Below are positions 54,114-64,000 of a DNA stretch of 64,000 nt, in pieces. A program made the position numbers and the translations under genes. The notes below the pieces were generated by a model. It had not been told where the DNA came from, searched no databases, and saw only the letters and a list, made by a program, of their open reading frames with translations. Origin of the DNA: Bacteroidota bacterium (lineage in GTDB: Bacteria > Bacteroidota > Bacteroidia > Bacteroidales > UBA1715); NCBI GenBank assembly GCA_009786075.1, contig WQTX01000004.1:1-64000 (forward strand), in the 5' to 3' direction. Numbering within the stretch: the stretch's first letter is position 1; each line of letters starts with the position of its first letter.

Positions 54114-56497
54114 TAAAATTGCGGTATCGTATTCTCACTATGTGCCAAAAATTCCAGAGGTTGCGAATGTATAATGTCGAAATTCATAGCAGGAATTGTG
54201 ATTTCTAAGTAGTCTGATGTTAGTTTAAATTTATTTTTTTGGAATGAAAATGCCATGTCCATGCGTATATTGTTGGTTTTCAATGGAATTTGCACTGTTT
54301 GCTCGCTGCGTGATTTGTTGAGAATTACAATGGCTACGGCATCAAAATACACTCGTTTGTAAATCAAAAGTTGTCGTTCTATGTGCACAAATTCAAACGT
54401 GCCGTAAATCAACGGCAAATAATGGGTACGCATATACACAAGGTCTTGCACTTTGGTAAGTGTAGCTTTTTCGTGTTCGAGCAGACCGGTAAATTTCATC
54501 GGACGGCGATTGTCGGGGTCGCCGCCGCCGGGCATGCCAATTTCGTCGCCATAATAAATAACCGGAATACCCGGAATGGTGCAATTGAATGCGTGTAACA
54601 GTATTAATTTACTGTAACCAATTGGATTTTTGACGGTTATGTGGCGTGCCCACCCTTCGTGTTCGGCGTTTTGGTTCATCCACAAATCTTCGCCGGCGTA
54701 TGAAATAAAACGAGGCAAATCGTGATTACCCGAAATATTTCCCATTAAATGATTGTAGCCAAAACTCAATAATTCTTGACGCAAACAGGTGCTGAGTTTT
54801 TCAAAATGCACATTTTCATACAAAAATGCCGAACGAGCCTCGTAATATAAATTAAACGAAAATTGTCCATCATGCAAACCTGAATTAATGTATGATTTCA
54901 ACATTTCACGTCCGCCAAACGTTTCGCCGATTTGGAAAAACCGTTTGTTGAGCGGCAATTCATATTCTTCTTTGAGTTTTCGTGTGAGTGTGCGCCAAAA
55001 TTCTGTTTGTATGTGTTTGGTGGCATCGTGGCGAAACCCGTCGATATTAAATTTTTGCACCCAATCGAGTGCAATGTCGGTCATTTGCCCCACAACTTCG
55101 GGTTTTGAAAAATCGAGCGTAGGCAAAAATTCCTCAAACCATGTTGTAAATCGCTCGGTTTCCCAGCGGGCAATGTTTTTCGAGCCATCGGGCAATAGGA
55201 GCGGAGTGCTCCAATCGGGGTGTTCGATTATTATCGGATTTTCTTTGTACACGTGGTTTGCCACATAATCGAGAATTACATTTATACCGGCTTGGTGTGC
55301 ATCGTGTATAAAAGCGTGAAATTGCGTGTCGGTGCCAAATCGAGTGTCGATTTTTTCAGAATCAAGGGGCCAATAACCATGATAACCGGCGCATTTTTGT
55401 TCGTTTTTTTCCTCTGCTTTGAGCGGATTTTGCACTATCGGAGAAATCCATATACTATTGATTCCCAATCTCTTAAAATACCCCTCTTTTAATTTTTGGT
55501 GTAAACCTTTTATATTTCCTCCGTGAAAACCAAGTTTTGCGTGCACACCAACTTCGTTGTTCACGGGCGTGTGTTGCGAGCCGTTATGAAATCTATCTAT
55601 CAAGGCAAAATATATTACCTGTGCCTCTTTATCATCACGAGTGATTTGCGCACGGGCAGTTACGGCAGTATTAAAGTTGCTGCCTGTTGCTTTTTTGTGA
55701 GTTGCAAGCGGTATAAGCAAATCGTTTGACGCAGTAGTATTGTTGCAGGCAAATACCCGAATAAACGACCGGTTCATAGTTTTCGCTTCTTCGGGAATGG
55801 AAATAAATATGGTTTTATTATGCGTTCGAGTATGAGTTTTGTTGATAAGCGTATTTTCCCACAGCACAATATAATTAGTCATTGTACCGCGAATAGTAAT
55901 TACGAGACTTTGCTCCAAATCTTTCAAAGGCTCAATAAAAAGTTCGTCTTTGCTGCTTGTAAAAGGCACTCGCAGCAGCGAATTGTAACCGCCATAGCCG
56001 TTTTCTATCACTTCGCCGTTAAGTGGGTCGTTAACCCACGCACCATTCACAATCAATTGATAGGAATAATTTCCGGGTTCAATTTCCAAATCGTACTGCC
56101 AACAATTATCTTTAAATTCAAAGTCGTGTCCTTTGGGGTTCCATGAATTGAAATCGCCGGCAATTTGCACCGTGTGCGCCATACCGTAAAATCGCATGGG
56201 GTGGATTATTTTTTTTGATTTTAGCAGCACGATTGATTGCTCCGTTCCGTCGTCGAACGTAATATCGAGAGTTGAAATGGGCTTAACTTTCTCACTGTCT
56301 GCAATATATAATGCAATTATATGATTTTTTTTATTTTCCCAAATTTCGATACCTTCTGAGCTTGCTGCAATAGTTTGTATGGTTTCGGGTTGCAAAATAT
56401 AATCGCGCAGAAACACTTGCGTGAGTTTTAAATCAAGCGTTATGGGGGTAGCGAGTGAGTTTATTTTTGTTTTGTACATTTCAAATTTATTATTCAT
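54113..56497 (-). CDS. GH13 alpha-amylase family protein with N-terminal glycogen-binding-like domain
   Basis: MRFYGMAHTVQIAGDFNSWNPKGHDFEF; INVILDYVANHV; IDGFRHDATKHI; GNHDLPRF; YYGDEIGMPGGGDPDNRRPM. Confidence 0.95.
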   Translation of the reverse strand: MNNKFEMYKTKINSLATPITLDLKLTQVFLRDYILQPETIQTIAASSEGIEIWENKKNHIIALYIADSEKVKPISTLDITFDDGTEQSIVLLKSKKIIHPMRFYGMAHTVQIAGDFNSWNPKGHDFEFKDNCWQYDLEIEPGNYSYQLIVNGAWVNDPLNGEVIENGYGGYNSLLRVPFTSSKDELFIEPLKDLEQSLVITIRGTMTNYIVLWENTLINKTHTRTHNKTIFISIPEEAKTMNRSFIRVFACNNTTASNDLLIPLATHKKATGSNFNTAVTARAQITRDDKEAQVIYFALIDRFHNGSQHTPVNNEVGVHAKLGFHGGNIKGLHQKLKEGYFKRLGINSIWISPIVQNPLKAEEKNEQKCAGYHGYWPLDSEKIDTRFGTDTQFHAFIHDAHQAGINVILDYVANHVYKENPIIIEHPDWSTPLLLPDGSKNIARWETERFTTWFEEFLPTLDFSKPEVVGQMTDIALDWVQKFNIDGFRHDATKHIQTEFWRTLTRKLKEEYELPLNKRFFQIGETFGGREMLKSYINSGLHDGQFSFNLYYEARSAFLYENVHFEKLSTCLRQELLSFGYNHLMGNISGNHDLPRFISYAGEDLWMNQNAEHEGWARHITVKNPIGYSKLILLHAFNCTIPGIPVIYYGDEIGMPGGGDPDNRRPMKFTGLLEHEKATLTKVQDLVYMRTHYLPLIYGTFEFVHIERQLLIYKRVYFDAVAIVILNKSRSEQTVQIPLKTNNIRMDMAFSFQKNKFKLTSDYLEITIPAMNFDIIHSQPLEFLAHSENTIPQF

Positions 56498-56649
56498 AAA
56501 ACAATTAGTAAAACTTACAAATTTTGCAAGTTTTACTAATTCTTGCTATTGCTATTAAAAATCACGAACAAAGATATAATTTTTATTCAATAATTCAAAG
56601 ATTTAAAAATTCAAATAGGGCAACCGCACGAAAATTGACAAATGTATAA

Positions 56650-56945
56650 TCTAATGCGAAAGGCTGAAAGCCTTAATAACCCAGCCCAATGGCAACGCCC
56701 ATTCATGTTCGGAAGATTGTAAAAGACTGAAAGTCTTTTATATACCAGCCCAACGCAAGCGTAGCGACACGTTGGGTAAACAATGAAGTATGGTATGTGC
56801 GCCTTGAAAAGGCAGCATAGATTATATTTTTCGTAAAATTTATTTTGCCTTTACAAGGCGTTTACAGGTATTTTACATTTCTTACCCAACGCGCCGCTAC
56901 GCTTGCATTGGGCTGGGCTATAAATGGTTTTCAACCATTCGTAAT
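56650..56945. repeat. Intergenic repeat cluster (aggctgaaagcct / cccaacgcaagcgtagcg / cgctacgcttgcattgggctgggc)
   Basis: Multiple short inverted repeats; ccagcccaacgcaagcgtagcg opposes cgccgctacgcttgcattgggctggg. Confidence 0.85.
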
Positions 56946-57017
56946 GTGCAAAATGTAATTCAGACAACATTCAAAAAAATCAAATAGTCAAAATAGTCTT
57001 TTAATTTAATAGTCAAA

Positions 57018-58496
57018 TTATTCTGCAAGCACACAACGCACTGAGTAGCCGTAACTGCGACCGCTTCTGCCCTCGACCGCGTTACCCTCTGGGAAGTACA
57101 CGTCGTATGCGAGCGTCTCATCGTGGGGCGTACTGCTCCAATAAGCACCGAACACGCCTGTGGCGCGCAACTCTCCGGTATTGAAGAGGCGGTAGCCTGC
57201 TGCAGGAATGAAAAGAGAATTCCTACCACTGCCAAATTCCCTACCGGGTACACCATTTTTTGTTGTCCATGTATAAGTAGTACTTACAAGTGATTGCAAT
57301 TCAGTTCGTGTAGGCACTCGCCAGCCGGCAGGGCATGGGTCGTTTGCTTTTTCCCAAGTAGTGCCACTTGATGTTGAGCTATCCCAACCACTTACATATC
57401 CTGTAGCTGCCCACGCTTTACGACAATTCCATTGATAGAATTTACCGGCACTTTCTGGTGAAGCGGCAAAAGTACCGGGTGTATCTACATTACAAGGCGC
57501 CCATTTTACACCGTTAATTACTACTGGAGTATTAGGGTCAACATACGATGAAATAGTAGAATTTGAATTTTGACTAAAAGATGTTCCGTTTACAAAAATT
57601 TCATTACCTCTGATTTCTATTGATGAGTTTGCGGGTATTTCGTATTCGGTACTTACTCCGTTTATATTTATTACTGTTTTTCCATTAAAAGTAGTAATGG
57701 AATACGCTGTATTAGAATTACAATAACATCCGTTTATTATGTTAATAGTACCTCCATTTTGCTGCCATTGATTTCCAACTTTTTCTATAGAATTAGCATA
57801 CAATCTTCTCTCTTCTCCCGAAAGTTCTTTTCTTTCGTAACGAGTTAAAAATGGCACTTCTTCAAGTTTTCCTGTTACTGATTTATATCTTTGCGGTTCG
57901 TCACCTATTGCCCACATCGAAGTTGTTTCTATGAAATAATACTTTTTGCCATTACGATTGTAATAAGTGCCGTTACAATCATTACACGCAAATCCCACAG
58001 CTATATGTTCCGGTAAATTAATTAAAACAGCATCAAATCCAAACGTTTTCAATAAAGCTACCAATAAGAAAGCTTTATCTTCGCAATCACCGCCATTTTC
58101 CACCAGTGTCTCAATTGGGTGTTTGCAATAGTCTCCTCCACCATAGGCACTCATATCAGGGTCTGTTTTGTAAGGAGTTGATTGCTGAACAAAAGCGGTT
58201 AAATATTCCGCTAATTTATGTCCGGTATAGCCTGACACATTAGCATACTTATCTATATCTTCTGCTAATTTTTGTAAATAACGATGCCCTGTATGGTCTT
58301 CTACATATTCAGTATAGGGGTTATTCTTTTTTAAGCGACGGTAGTATTCATAATCACTTTGCTTGAAAGTGAATGTTTGTGTAAATAAATTGCCGTCATA
58401 AGTCCATTTGAAAGTACGTTCAATCTTTTCTTGTGCTGACAAGGTCAAAGAAAGAGAAACTCCCAGAAAAAATAAAAAAATATACTTTGCTTTCAT
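57018..58496 (-). CDS. Secreted transglutaminase-like protein with FISUMP-type C-terminal domain
   Basis: ETLVENGGDCEDKAFLLVALLKTFGFDAVLI; C-term WAPCNVDTPGTFAASPE..., DPCPAGWRVPTRTELQSL, YWSSTPHDE, GYSVRCVL. Confidence 0.9.
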   Translation of the reverse strand: MKAKYIFLFFLGVSLSLTLSAQEKIERTFKWTYDGNLFTQTFTFKQSDYEYYRRLKKNNPYTEYVEDHTGHRYLQKLAEDIDKYANVSGYTGHKLAEYLTAFVQQSTPYKTDPDMSAYGGGDYCKHPIETLVENGGDCEDKAFLLVALLKTFGFDAVLINLPEHIAVGFACNDCNGTYYNRNGKKYYFIETTSMWAIGDEPQRYKSVTGKLEEVPFLTRYERKELSGEERRLYANSIEKVGNQWQQNGGTINIINGCYCNSNTAYSITTFNGKTVININGVSTEYEIPANSSIEIRGNEIFVNGTSFSQNSNSTISSYVDPNTPVVINGVKWAPCNVDTPGTFAASPESAGKFYQWNCRKAWAATGYVSGWDSSTSSGTTWEKANDPCPAGWRVPTRTELQSLVSTTYTWTTKNGVPGREFGSGRNSLFIPAAGYRLFNTGELRATGVFGAYWSSTPHDETLAYDVYFPEGNAVEGRSGRSYGYSVRCVLAE

Positions 58497-58605
58497 GTTT
58501 TTCTATATAAAATGTTACTATTTTTTGCTCATTTCTTTTCGATAGCTTTGCAAGTTTTTCCTATCTTTTTGTACCAAACAGAACATTATTGTTCACATAC
58601 GCACG

Positions 58606-58802
58606 AAAAAAAAGCGTGGTACTTTAATAGTATCCCGCTTTCAGAAGGTAATTTGGCGTAACCCGAGTAGAACAGAATAAGTAAAAAGCCCACGCCAAAA
58701 AACGTGAGCACTCTAACTTAAACTTTCTCTACTTTAAAATTGCCAAATTTTTTCCGAAAGAAAGAAAAACCTAAAATGCTTTTTCCAGTAAAATGTGCGT
58801 AT
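58606..58802 (-). ncRNA. Structured RNA element, copy B
   Basis: Reverse complement aligns to copy A: aatacgcacatttta, tggaaaaagcattttaggt, ttattctgttct, cgggttacgccaaat, agcgggatact...agtaccacgctttttttt. Confidence 0.8.
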
Positions 58803-58885
58803 TAATTACGCTTTTATTATCATAGGCAAATGTTTTTATAATTACACAAATGTATTAATTTTTAGAATATGTAAGCAATGTGTTT

Positions 58886-61393
58886 TTACACACTTTCCAA
58901 AACTTCCACATTAGCAAACCGCACAAAAACCTCCCCCTCAACAGTATCAATAGCAAGCCGCGCCCCCGCTTCAATTTTATTGCCAAGCATAAATTCCGCA
59001 ACAGGGTCTTCCAAATATTTTTGAATTGCCCGTTTAAGCGGACGTGCGCCAAATCGAGGGTCGAAACCTTTTTCTACCAAGAAATCTTTTGTTTCCTGCG
59101 ATAATTCTATGGTAAATTTGAGATTTGAAACCCGACTGAATAACTGCTGCAATTCAATATCAATAATGCAATTCAAATCTTCTTTCGACAAGGCGTTGAA
59201 CCGCACCACATCGTCAATACGATTTAAAAATTCGGGTGTAAAGGCTTTTTTGAGTGCTTTGTCGAGCGTGGTTTTTGTATATTCCTGTAATTGTTCTTCG
59301 CGCGATTTTGCGCTGAAACCCAAGCTGCTGCTAAATTCGCTCAAATCTTTGGTGCCAATATTCGATGTCATTATAACAATGGTATTTTTAAAATCCACTT
59401 TTCTGCCGTAACTGTCGGTCAAATGACCCTCGTCTAACACTTGCAGCAAAATATTGAACACATCGGGGTGGGCTTTTTCAATTTCGTCGAGCAACACCAC
59501 AGAGTAGGGCTTGCGGCGAATTTTTTCGGTCAATTGACCGCCTTCTTCGTAGCCCACGTATCCGGGAGGCGCTCCAATCAAGCGCGAAATTGAGAATTTT
59601 TCCATATATTCGCTCATATCTATGCGTACCAACGATTCTTTGGAATCAAATAAATATTCCGCTAACACTTTTGCTAACTGCGTTTTGCCCACACCGGTGG
59701 GACCCAAGAAAATAAACGAGCCAATCGGTTTATTCGGGTCTTTCAGTCCGGCGCGGTTGCGTTGAATTGCTTTTACGACACGTTTTATTGCCTCGTCTTG
59801 CCCCACAACGCTGTGTTTCAGCTCATCGTACATTTTCAGCAAACGCGAACCTTCTTCCTGCGCAATGCGTTTTACCGGCACACCCGACATCATTGCCACC
59901 ACTTCGGCTACGTTTTCTTCGGTTACCGGCTCGCGATATTGTTCTAAATTGTTCTTCCACTGTTTGTTAGCTTCCTCAATTTGGCGAATAAGTTCTTTTT
60001 CTCTATCGCGCAAAGTGGCTGCACCTTCAAAATCTTGATTGCGTACGGCTATAACTTTTTCTTGGCGAATAGCCTCCATATCGGTTTCTAATTGCACAAT
60101 CGAAGTTGGCACGTGCACATTTTGAATATGCACCCGCGAACCGGCTTCGTCCATGGCATCAATAGCTTTATCGGGCAGGCAGCGGTCGCTTATGTAGCGG
60201 TTTGTCAGGTACACACAGGCTTTTACGGCATCGTCGGTGTACGACACACCGTGATGTTTTTCGTAATGTTTTTTAATATTTTGCAGTATGTGAATAGTTT
60301 CGTCAACGCTGGTAGGCTCCACCAATACTTTTTGAAAACGGCGTTCCAAAGCGCCGTCTTTTTCAATTCCTTGACGATATTCATCGAGTGTGGTTGCACC
60401 AATACATTGAATTTCGCCACGAGCAAGAGCCGGTTTTAAAATATTCGCAGCATCAAGTGAACCCGAAGCTCCGCCTGCGCCCACAATTGTGTGAATTTCG
60501 TCGATAAACAGAATTACTTCTTTTGCTTTTATCAGTTCGTTCAAAATCGCTTTCATGCGTTCTTCGAACTGTCCACGATATTTTGTGCCGGCTACAATCG
60601 AAGCCACGTCAAGTATTACCACCCGCCGGTTGTACAACATTCGCGAAACTTGTTTGTTTACAATCCGCAAGGCAAGTCCTTCGGCAATTGCCGATTTTCC
60701 CACACCCGGCTCGCCAATCAAAATAGGATTATTCTTTTTGCGGCGGCTCAAAATTTGCGCAATGCGCTCAATTTCTTTATCACGTCCAATGATACTGTCG
60801 AGTTTTCCCTCTTCGGCGGCTTTGGTAAGGTCGTTGCCAAAATTGTCGAGCACCGGCGTTTCGGTGCGTTTTTGTTGCTGCGGCGCATTGGGCGCGTTTG
60901 TCGATTTTTGTGATTGGTCGCCTGTATTTTCGTCTTTAACATCAACAGCAGCGCGTGGTTGCCCCACTTGCAATTGCTCGCGTATAAGGTCGTAAGTTAT
61001 ATTTTGCATATTCATAATTTGTGTAGCTTGTGCATCGGAATCTTTCAAAATTGCCAACAGCAAATGTTCTTCGGAAATATTTTTATTTTTCAAAAACGCA
61101 GCTTCGAGAGAGATTATTTTAAGCAACTTTTCCACATTTTTTGAAACAGGAATAGTTTTTTGCTCCGGCACATAGAGCGGTTCGGGTTTGCGCAACGCGG
61201 TTTCAATTTCTTGCTTAATTTCTTTGGTATTGCAATAATATTTGTCGAGCAAATCGGTAGCTTTCGATTTTCCGGCACGCAACAATCCCAAAAATAAGTG
61301 GTCAACTTCTATGCACGAATTGCCCAAACGTATGGTTTCTTCACGGCTGTACGATAAAATATCGTGTAATTTTTCGGTAAATTCTTTGTTCAT
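58886..61393 (-). CDS. clpC: ATP-dependent Clp protease ATP-binding subunit ClpC
   Basis: Clp_N repeats, GEPGVGKSAIAEGLA, GPTGVGKTQLAKVLAEYLF, UVR motif, GFDPRFGARPLKRAIQKYLEDP. Confidence 0.97.
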   Translation of the reverse strand: MNKEFTEKLHDILSYSREETIRLGNSCIEVDHLFLGLLRAGKSKATDLLDKYYCNTKEIKQEIETALRKPEPLYVPEQKTIPVSKNVEKLLKIISLEAAFLKNKNISEEHLLLAILKDSDAQATQIMNMQNITYDLIREQLQVGQPRAAVDVKDENTGDQSQKSTNAPNAPQQQKRTETPVLDNFGNDLTKAAEEGKLDSIIGRDKEIERIAQILSRRKKNNPILIGEPGVGKSAIAEGLALRIVNKQVSRMLYNRRVVILDVASIVAGTKYRGQFEERMKAILNELIKAKEVILFIDEIHTIVGAGGASGSLDAANILKPALARGEIQCIGATTLDEYRQGIEKDGALERRFQKVLVEPTSVDETIHILQNIKKHYEKHHGVSYTDDAVKACVYLTNRYISDRCLPDKAIDAMDEAGSRVHIQNVHVPTSIVQLETDMEAIRQEKVIAVRNQDFEGAATLRDREKELIRQIEEANKQWKNNLEQYREPVTEENVAEVVAMMSGVPVKRIAQEEGSRLLKMYDELKHSVVGQDEAIKRVVKAIQRNRAGLKDPNKPIGSFIFLGPTGVGKTQLAKVLAEYLFDSKESLVRIDMSEYMEKFSISRLIGAPPGYVGYEEGGQLTEKIRRKPYSVVLLDEIEKAHPDVFNILLQVLDEGHLTDSYGRKVDFKNTIVIMTSNIGTKDLSEFSSSLGFSAKSREEQLQEYTKTTLDKALKKAFTPEFLNRIDDVVRFNALSKEDLNCIIDIELQQLFSRVSNLKFTIELSQETKDFLVEKGFDPRFGARPLKRAIQKYLEDPVAEFMLGNKIEAGARLAIDTVEGEVFVRFANVEVLESV

Positions 61394-61498
61394 TTTTGTC
61401 TGAAAATTGAAAAATCAAAAATACACAAAAAATTGTAAATTGCAAATTGAAGTACGTAATTGGAGTGTGAAATTGAATATTATTGATTGATAATTTGC

Positions 61499-62770
61499 TT
61501 ATAATCTATTTTCCGATTCCGCTATTTTCTCATAAACCCTCACATATGCCTCAACTCCCTGCGCCAATGAATAAAACCGTTGCGCCACACCATATAATTG
61601 TTCCGGCTTTACGTTAGAATTTTCCAAAATATAATCAATAGTTTTTTGATACGTTTCCGCCGAAAATTCATGCAAACAAGCACCTTGCGGACAGTGCTGC
61701 ATAATCTGTTCCACATCGCCCACGCCTGTATTGCACACAAGCGGAATGCCCAAACCTAAAAGTTCGCCCATTTTTGTAGGCGATGATGCAATTTTTGAAT
61801 ACAACGGTTTTATAAAAAATAGCGACCAATTGCTTATGCCTGCATAGCGGGGAACATCTTCGCGCGAGGCTTTTACAATGCGTAATGCGGTTTTGGGAAT
61901 AGAGTGTTTTTCTGCCAATTCATACAGCATTTCGGCATTGTCGGGAGTGATGCACAAAAAGCAGGAATTTGGATTGGTGCGATGTAATTGCGCAAAAAAA
62001 TCGAACATTTCTTCGTTCATATACCACGTACCGAATGAGCCTAAATAACTCAATACGAATGTGTTATCGGCAATATTCAATTCTTGTCGCACAACTTGTT
62101 TTTTCTGTGGCGACCAGCGGCGGTAATCAAACAATTCCAAATCGGCGCAGCAGGGAATTACCGAAATAGGAGTGGAGCAATGATTGAAAATTTCCCATGA
62201 AAGCATTTCTTTTTTTCCGGCTTCGGTAAGGGTAATTATGTGTGAGGCGTTGGAAATATATTTTTTTTCAAGACTTTTGAAATGCTTATATATTATATTA
62301 TATATGAATTTCTTTGTGTCCCAAATTTTACCGTCAATGCGTTCGTCAGCCCAAAAACCGCGCATGTCGAAAATCCATGGCAATTTATATTTTTTATTCA
62401 AATATACGCCCACCGATGCGGCAATATAACTGCGACAATGCACTAAATTTACACCATAATTTTGCACAATTTCACGGGCTTTTTTTTGCAAACATTGAAT
62501 GTCATACATTGTGGAAATAATTGCAGGCGTTGCCGTATACGCTATTGAGTGCCACGTAATTCCGTTTTTTTGCAATAATTTTTCAATGTGCGCCTTTTTT
62601 TGTTCAAACACAGCAGGTTTTTCGCAACTCAAAATATGAATTTTGTAACCTTTTTTACTCAATCCCACAAGATAGGGAATTACTTGCGCTTGCCCCAAAT
62701 TGTCGGTCATGCCGTCGTAGGAAATGTAAAGGATTGTTTTCATTGCATCGAAATTTTCGTAAAAGTACAA
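61499..62770 (-). CDS. GT4-like glycosyltransferase
   Basis: ILYISYDGMTDNLGQAQVIPYLVGLSKKGYKIHILSCEKP; VIPCCADLELFDY; PTKMGELLGLGIPLVCNTGVGDVEQI. Confidence 0.92.
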   Translation of the reverse strand: MYFYENFDAMKTILYISYDGMTDNLGQAQVIPYLVGLSKKGYKIHILSCEKPAVFEQKKAHIEKLLQKNGITWHSIAYTATPAIISTMYDIQCLQKKAREIVQNYGVNLVHCRSYIAASVGVYLNKKYKLPWIFDMRGFWADERIDGKIWDTKKFIYNIIYKHFKSLEKKYISNASHIITLTEAGKKEMLSWEIFNHCSTPISVIPCCADLELFDYRRWSPQKKQVVRQELNIADNTFVLSYLGSFGTWYMNEEMFDFFAQLHRTNPNSCFLCITPDNAEMLYELAEKHSIPKTALRIVKASREDVPRYAGISNWSLFFIKPLYSKIASSPTKMGELLGLGIPLVCNTGVGDVEQIMQHCPQGACLHEFSAETYQKTIDYILENSNVKPEQLYGVAQRFYSLAQGVEAYVRVYEKIAESENRL

Positions 62771-62939
62771 AACCTGCGGAAAAAGTCAAAATATTTTGAC
62801 TTTTTCGGCAAGTTTTATCAGAATTTAATTTATATCGCTCTTCGATTGAAAATAAACTCCACGCATTTACCAAAAATTTTATTCCTAATTTCGTTTACAT
62901 ATTTCAAAAATTAGTACCTTTGTACAAATTATAAAAACT

Positions 62940-63257
62940 ATGGCAACAATCACATTAGATTATAATCCGCACGATGTGCAGGCTCAGCAGTTTTTGGCTC
63001 AGATGCTTTCATCGGGTGCTTTCAGCACAAATACCGAAACGGAAGATTTTCGAGTACTCGAAAGTTATATGACACTCGAAGAATTTAGAAGAAGAGCAGT
63101 ATTAAAAGTAAATAAATTTTATAAAGACAATGTTTTGATTAAACCCAAAACAAAGACTTCATATCATCTTGCCGATTTAAAAGGTTTAGGTAAAGGGCTT
63201 TGGGCAAAAGGTACTATTGATAGTTTTATTTCAAACGAAAGAGAATCATGGGATTGA
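62940..63257 (+). CDS. Putative antitoxin partner of PIN toxin
   Basis: Small ORF overlapping the start of the downstream PIN-domain ORF. Confidence 0.65.
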   Translation: MATITLDYNPHDVQAQQFLAQMLSSGAFSTNTETEDFRVLESYMTLEEFRRRAVLKVNKFYKDNVLIKPKTKTSYHLADLKGLGKGLWAKGTIDSFISNERESWD

Positions 63258-63679
63258 TAAAGGAATTATACAGTAAAAAGATTTTTCTTGACACAGCCCC
63301 GTTAATCTATTTTATGGAGGAAGAAAGTGAATTTTTGCCTCTTTTGAGTGATTTGTTTTCTTCTTCAAATAATTGCCGGTTTGTAACGTCTGTTATCACT
63401 TTATCGGAAGTTTTGGTTATGCCTTTGCGTGAGAAAAGAATGCAACTGGTGGAACAGTACAAAAATATACTTACGTTGGCGGGAAATATTGAAATATTCG
63501 ATATAAACATACCAATAGCCGAAGAAACAGCTAAAATACGAGCAAATTTTCATTTTAAAACACCCGATGCAATACAACTTGCTACGGCAAAATATAGTAT
63601 TGCGGACTATTTTTTTACGAACGATTATCGTTTGAAAACGTTTACCGATTTGAACGTGATTACATTGACAGATTTATAA
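63248..63679 (+). CDS. PIN domain toxin (VapC-like)
   Basis: KKIFLDTAPLIYFME; SVITLSEVLVMPL; KTPDAIQLATAKYSIADYFFTNDYRLKTF. Confidence 0.92.
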   Translation: MGLIKELYSKKIFLDTAPLIYFMEEESEFLPLLSDLFSSSNNCRFVTSVITLSEVLVMPLREKRMQLVEQYKNILTLAGNIEIFDINIPIAEETAKIRANFHFKTPDAIQLATAKYSIADYFFTNDYRLKTFTDLNVITLTDL

Positions 63680-63749
63680 CAAAATAATTAGTAATTACCT
63701 AACTACCAATTAAAACCAAGTGCCAACAAGCACTTTATGATACATAAAT

Positions 63750-63926
63750 AAGAAGACATTTACTTCATTTCTTGCTCTCCAAAAATTTGCCAGATTTAAT
63801 AGAGAAAGAAGAACAAGTAAGCAATAAGTTAATATTCACGTAATGCGTGAGCTTGACTTATTCTATTTGTTCGGGTTAGGCAAATACCATGGAGAGCGGA
63901 AACAGTTAAGTTTCACGCTTTTTTTT
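63750..63926 (+). ncRNA. Structured RNA element, copy C (divergent)
   Basis: aaaaatttgcca, ttcacg-taatg-cgtgag stem, cttattct, cgggttaggcaaatacc, gcggaaacagttaagtttcacgctttttttt. Confidence 0.7.
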
Positions 63927-63983
63927 ATTGTCATTTTTTGAGGAAAAACAAAAACAATTATAAACCAATTAATTATTCAAATT

Positions 63984-64000
63984 ATGAAGAGAATTAGATT
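63984..64000 (+). CDS. Start of a truncated CDS (MKRIR...)
   Basis: ATG near the window edge downstream of RNA copy C; runs off the window. Confidence 0.4.

Noticed and set aside
1-64000. tRNA or rRNA genes
   Set aside because: None recognised by eye; tRNAscan-SE and Infernal were not available, so absence is not proven.

Overview
Chromosomal window from a low-GC member of Bacteroidota, probably Bacteroidales-like. Support: Bacteroidota-type promoters (TTG-N19-TAnnTTTG), T9SS C-terminal sorting domains, and DUF4783-nadC and BT0820-like genes. Core genes are interspersed with small accessory islands. Core genes include pgk, rpe, rimO, dnaG, priA, recQ, kdsD, ruvX, def, a ctp-like S41 protease, yidD, purB, an rsmI-like gene, plsC, nadC, clpC and a GH13 amylase. 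Islands include toxin-antitoxin modules, an Abi_2/AbiF gene, two RhuM-family genes, small Cys-rich proteins and a T9SS cellulase. Strongest second-look signals: (1) a three-copy structured RNA family (A 47.8-48.0 kb, B 58.6-58.8 kb, C 63.75-63.93 kb) with compensatory stem changes and a conserved terminator, each copy just upstream of an exported-protein ORF; (2) an AAA/DUF4143-type ATPase bracketed by two direct arrays of a 127-bp nested-palindrome repeat; (3) a complete promoter, pseudoknotted RNA and terminator immediately 5' of an abiF-like gene; (4) a guanylate-kinase-like P-loop domain fused to a TIR/deoxyribosyltransferase-like domain; (5) small ORFs missing from the supplied track, including a 45-aa ORF overlapping a PIN toxin by 4 bp, a Gly-rich 49-aa peptide beside a membrane protein, and three Cys-rich mini-proteins. 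Family calls come from reading the sequences and recall; no database search was run.
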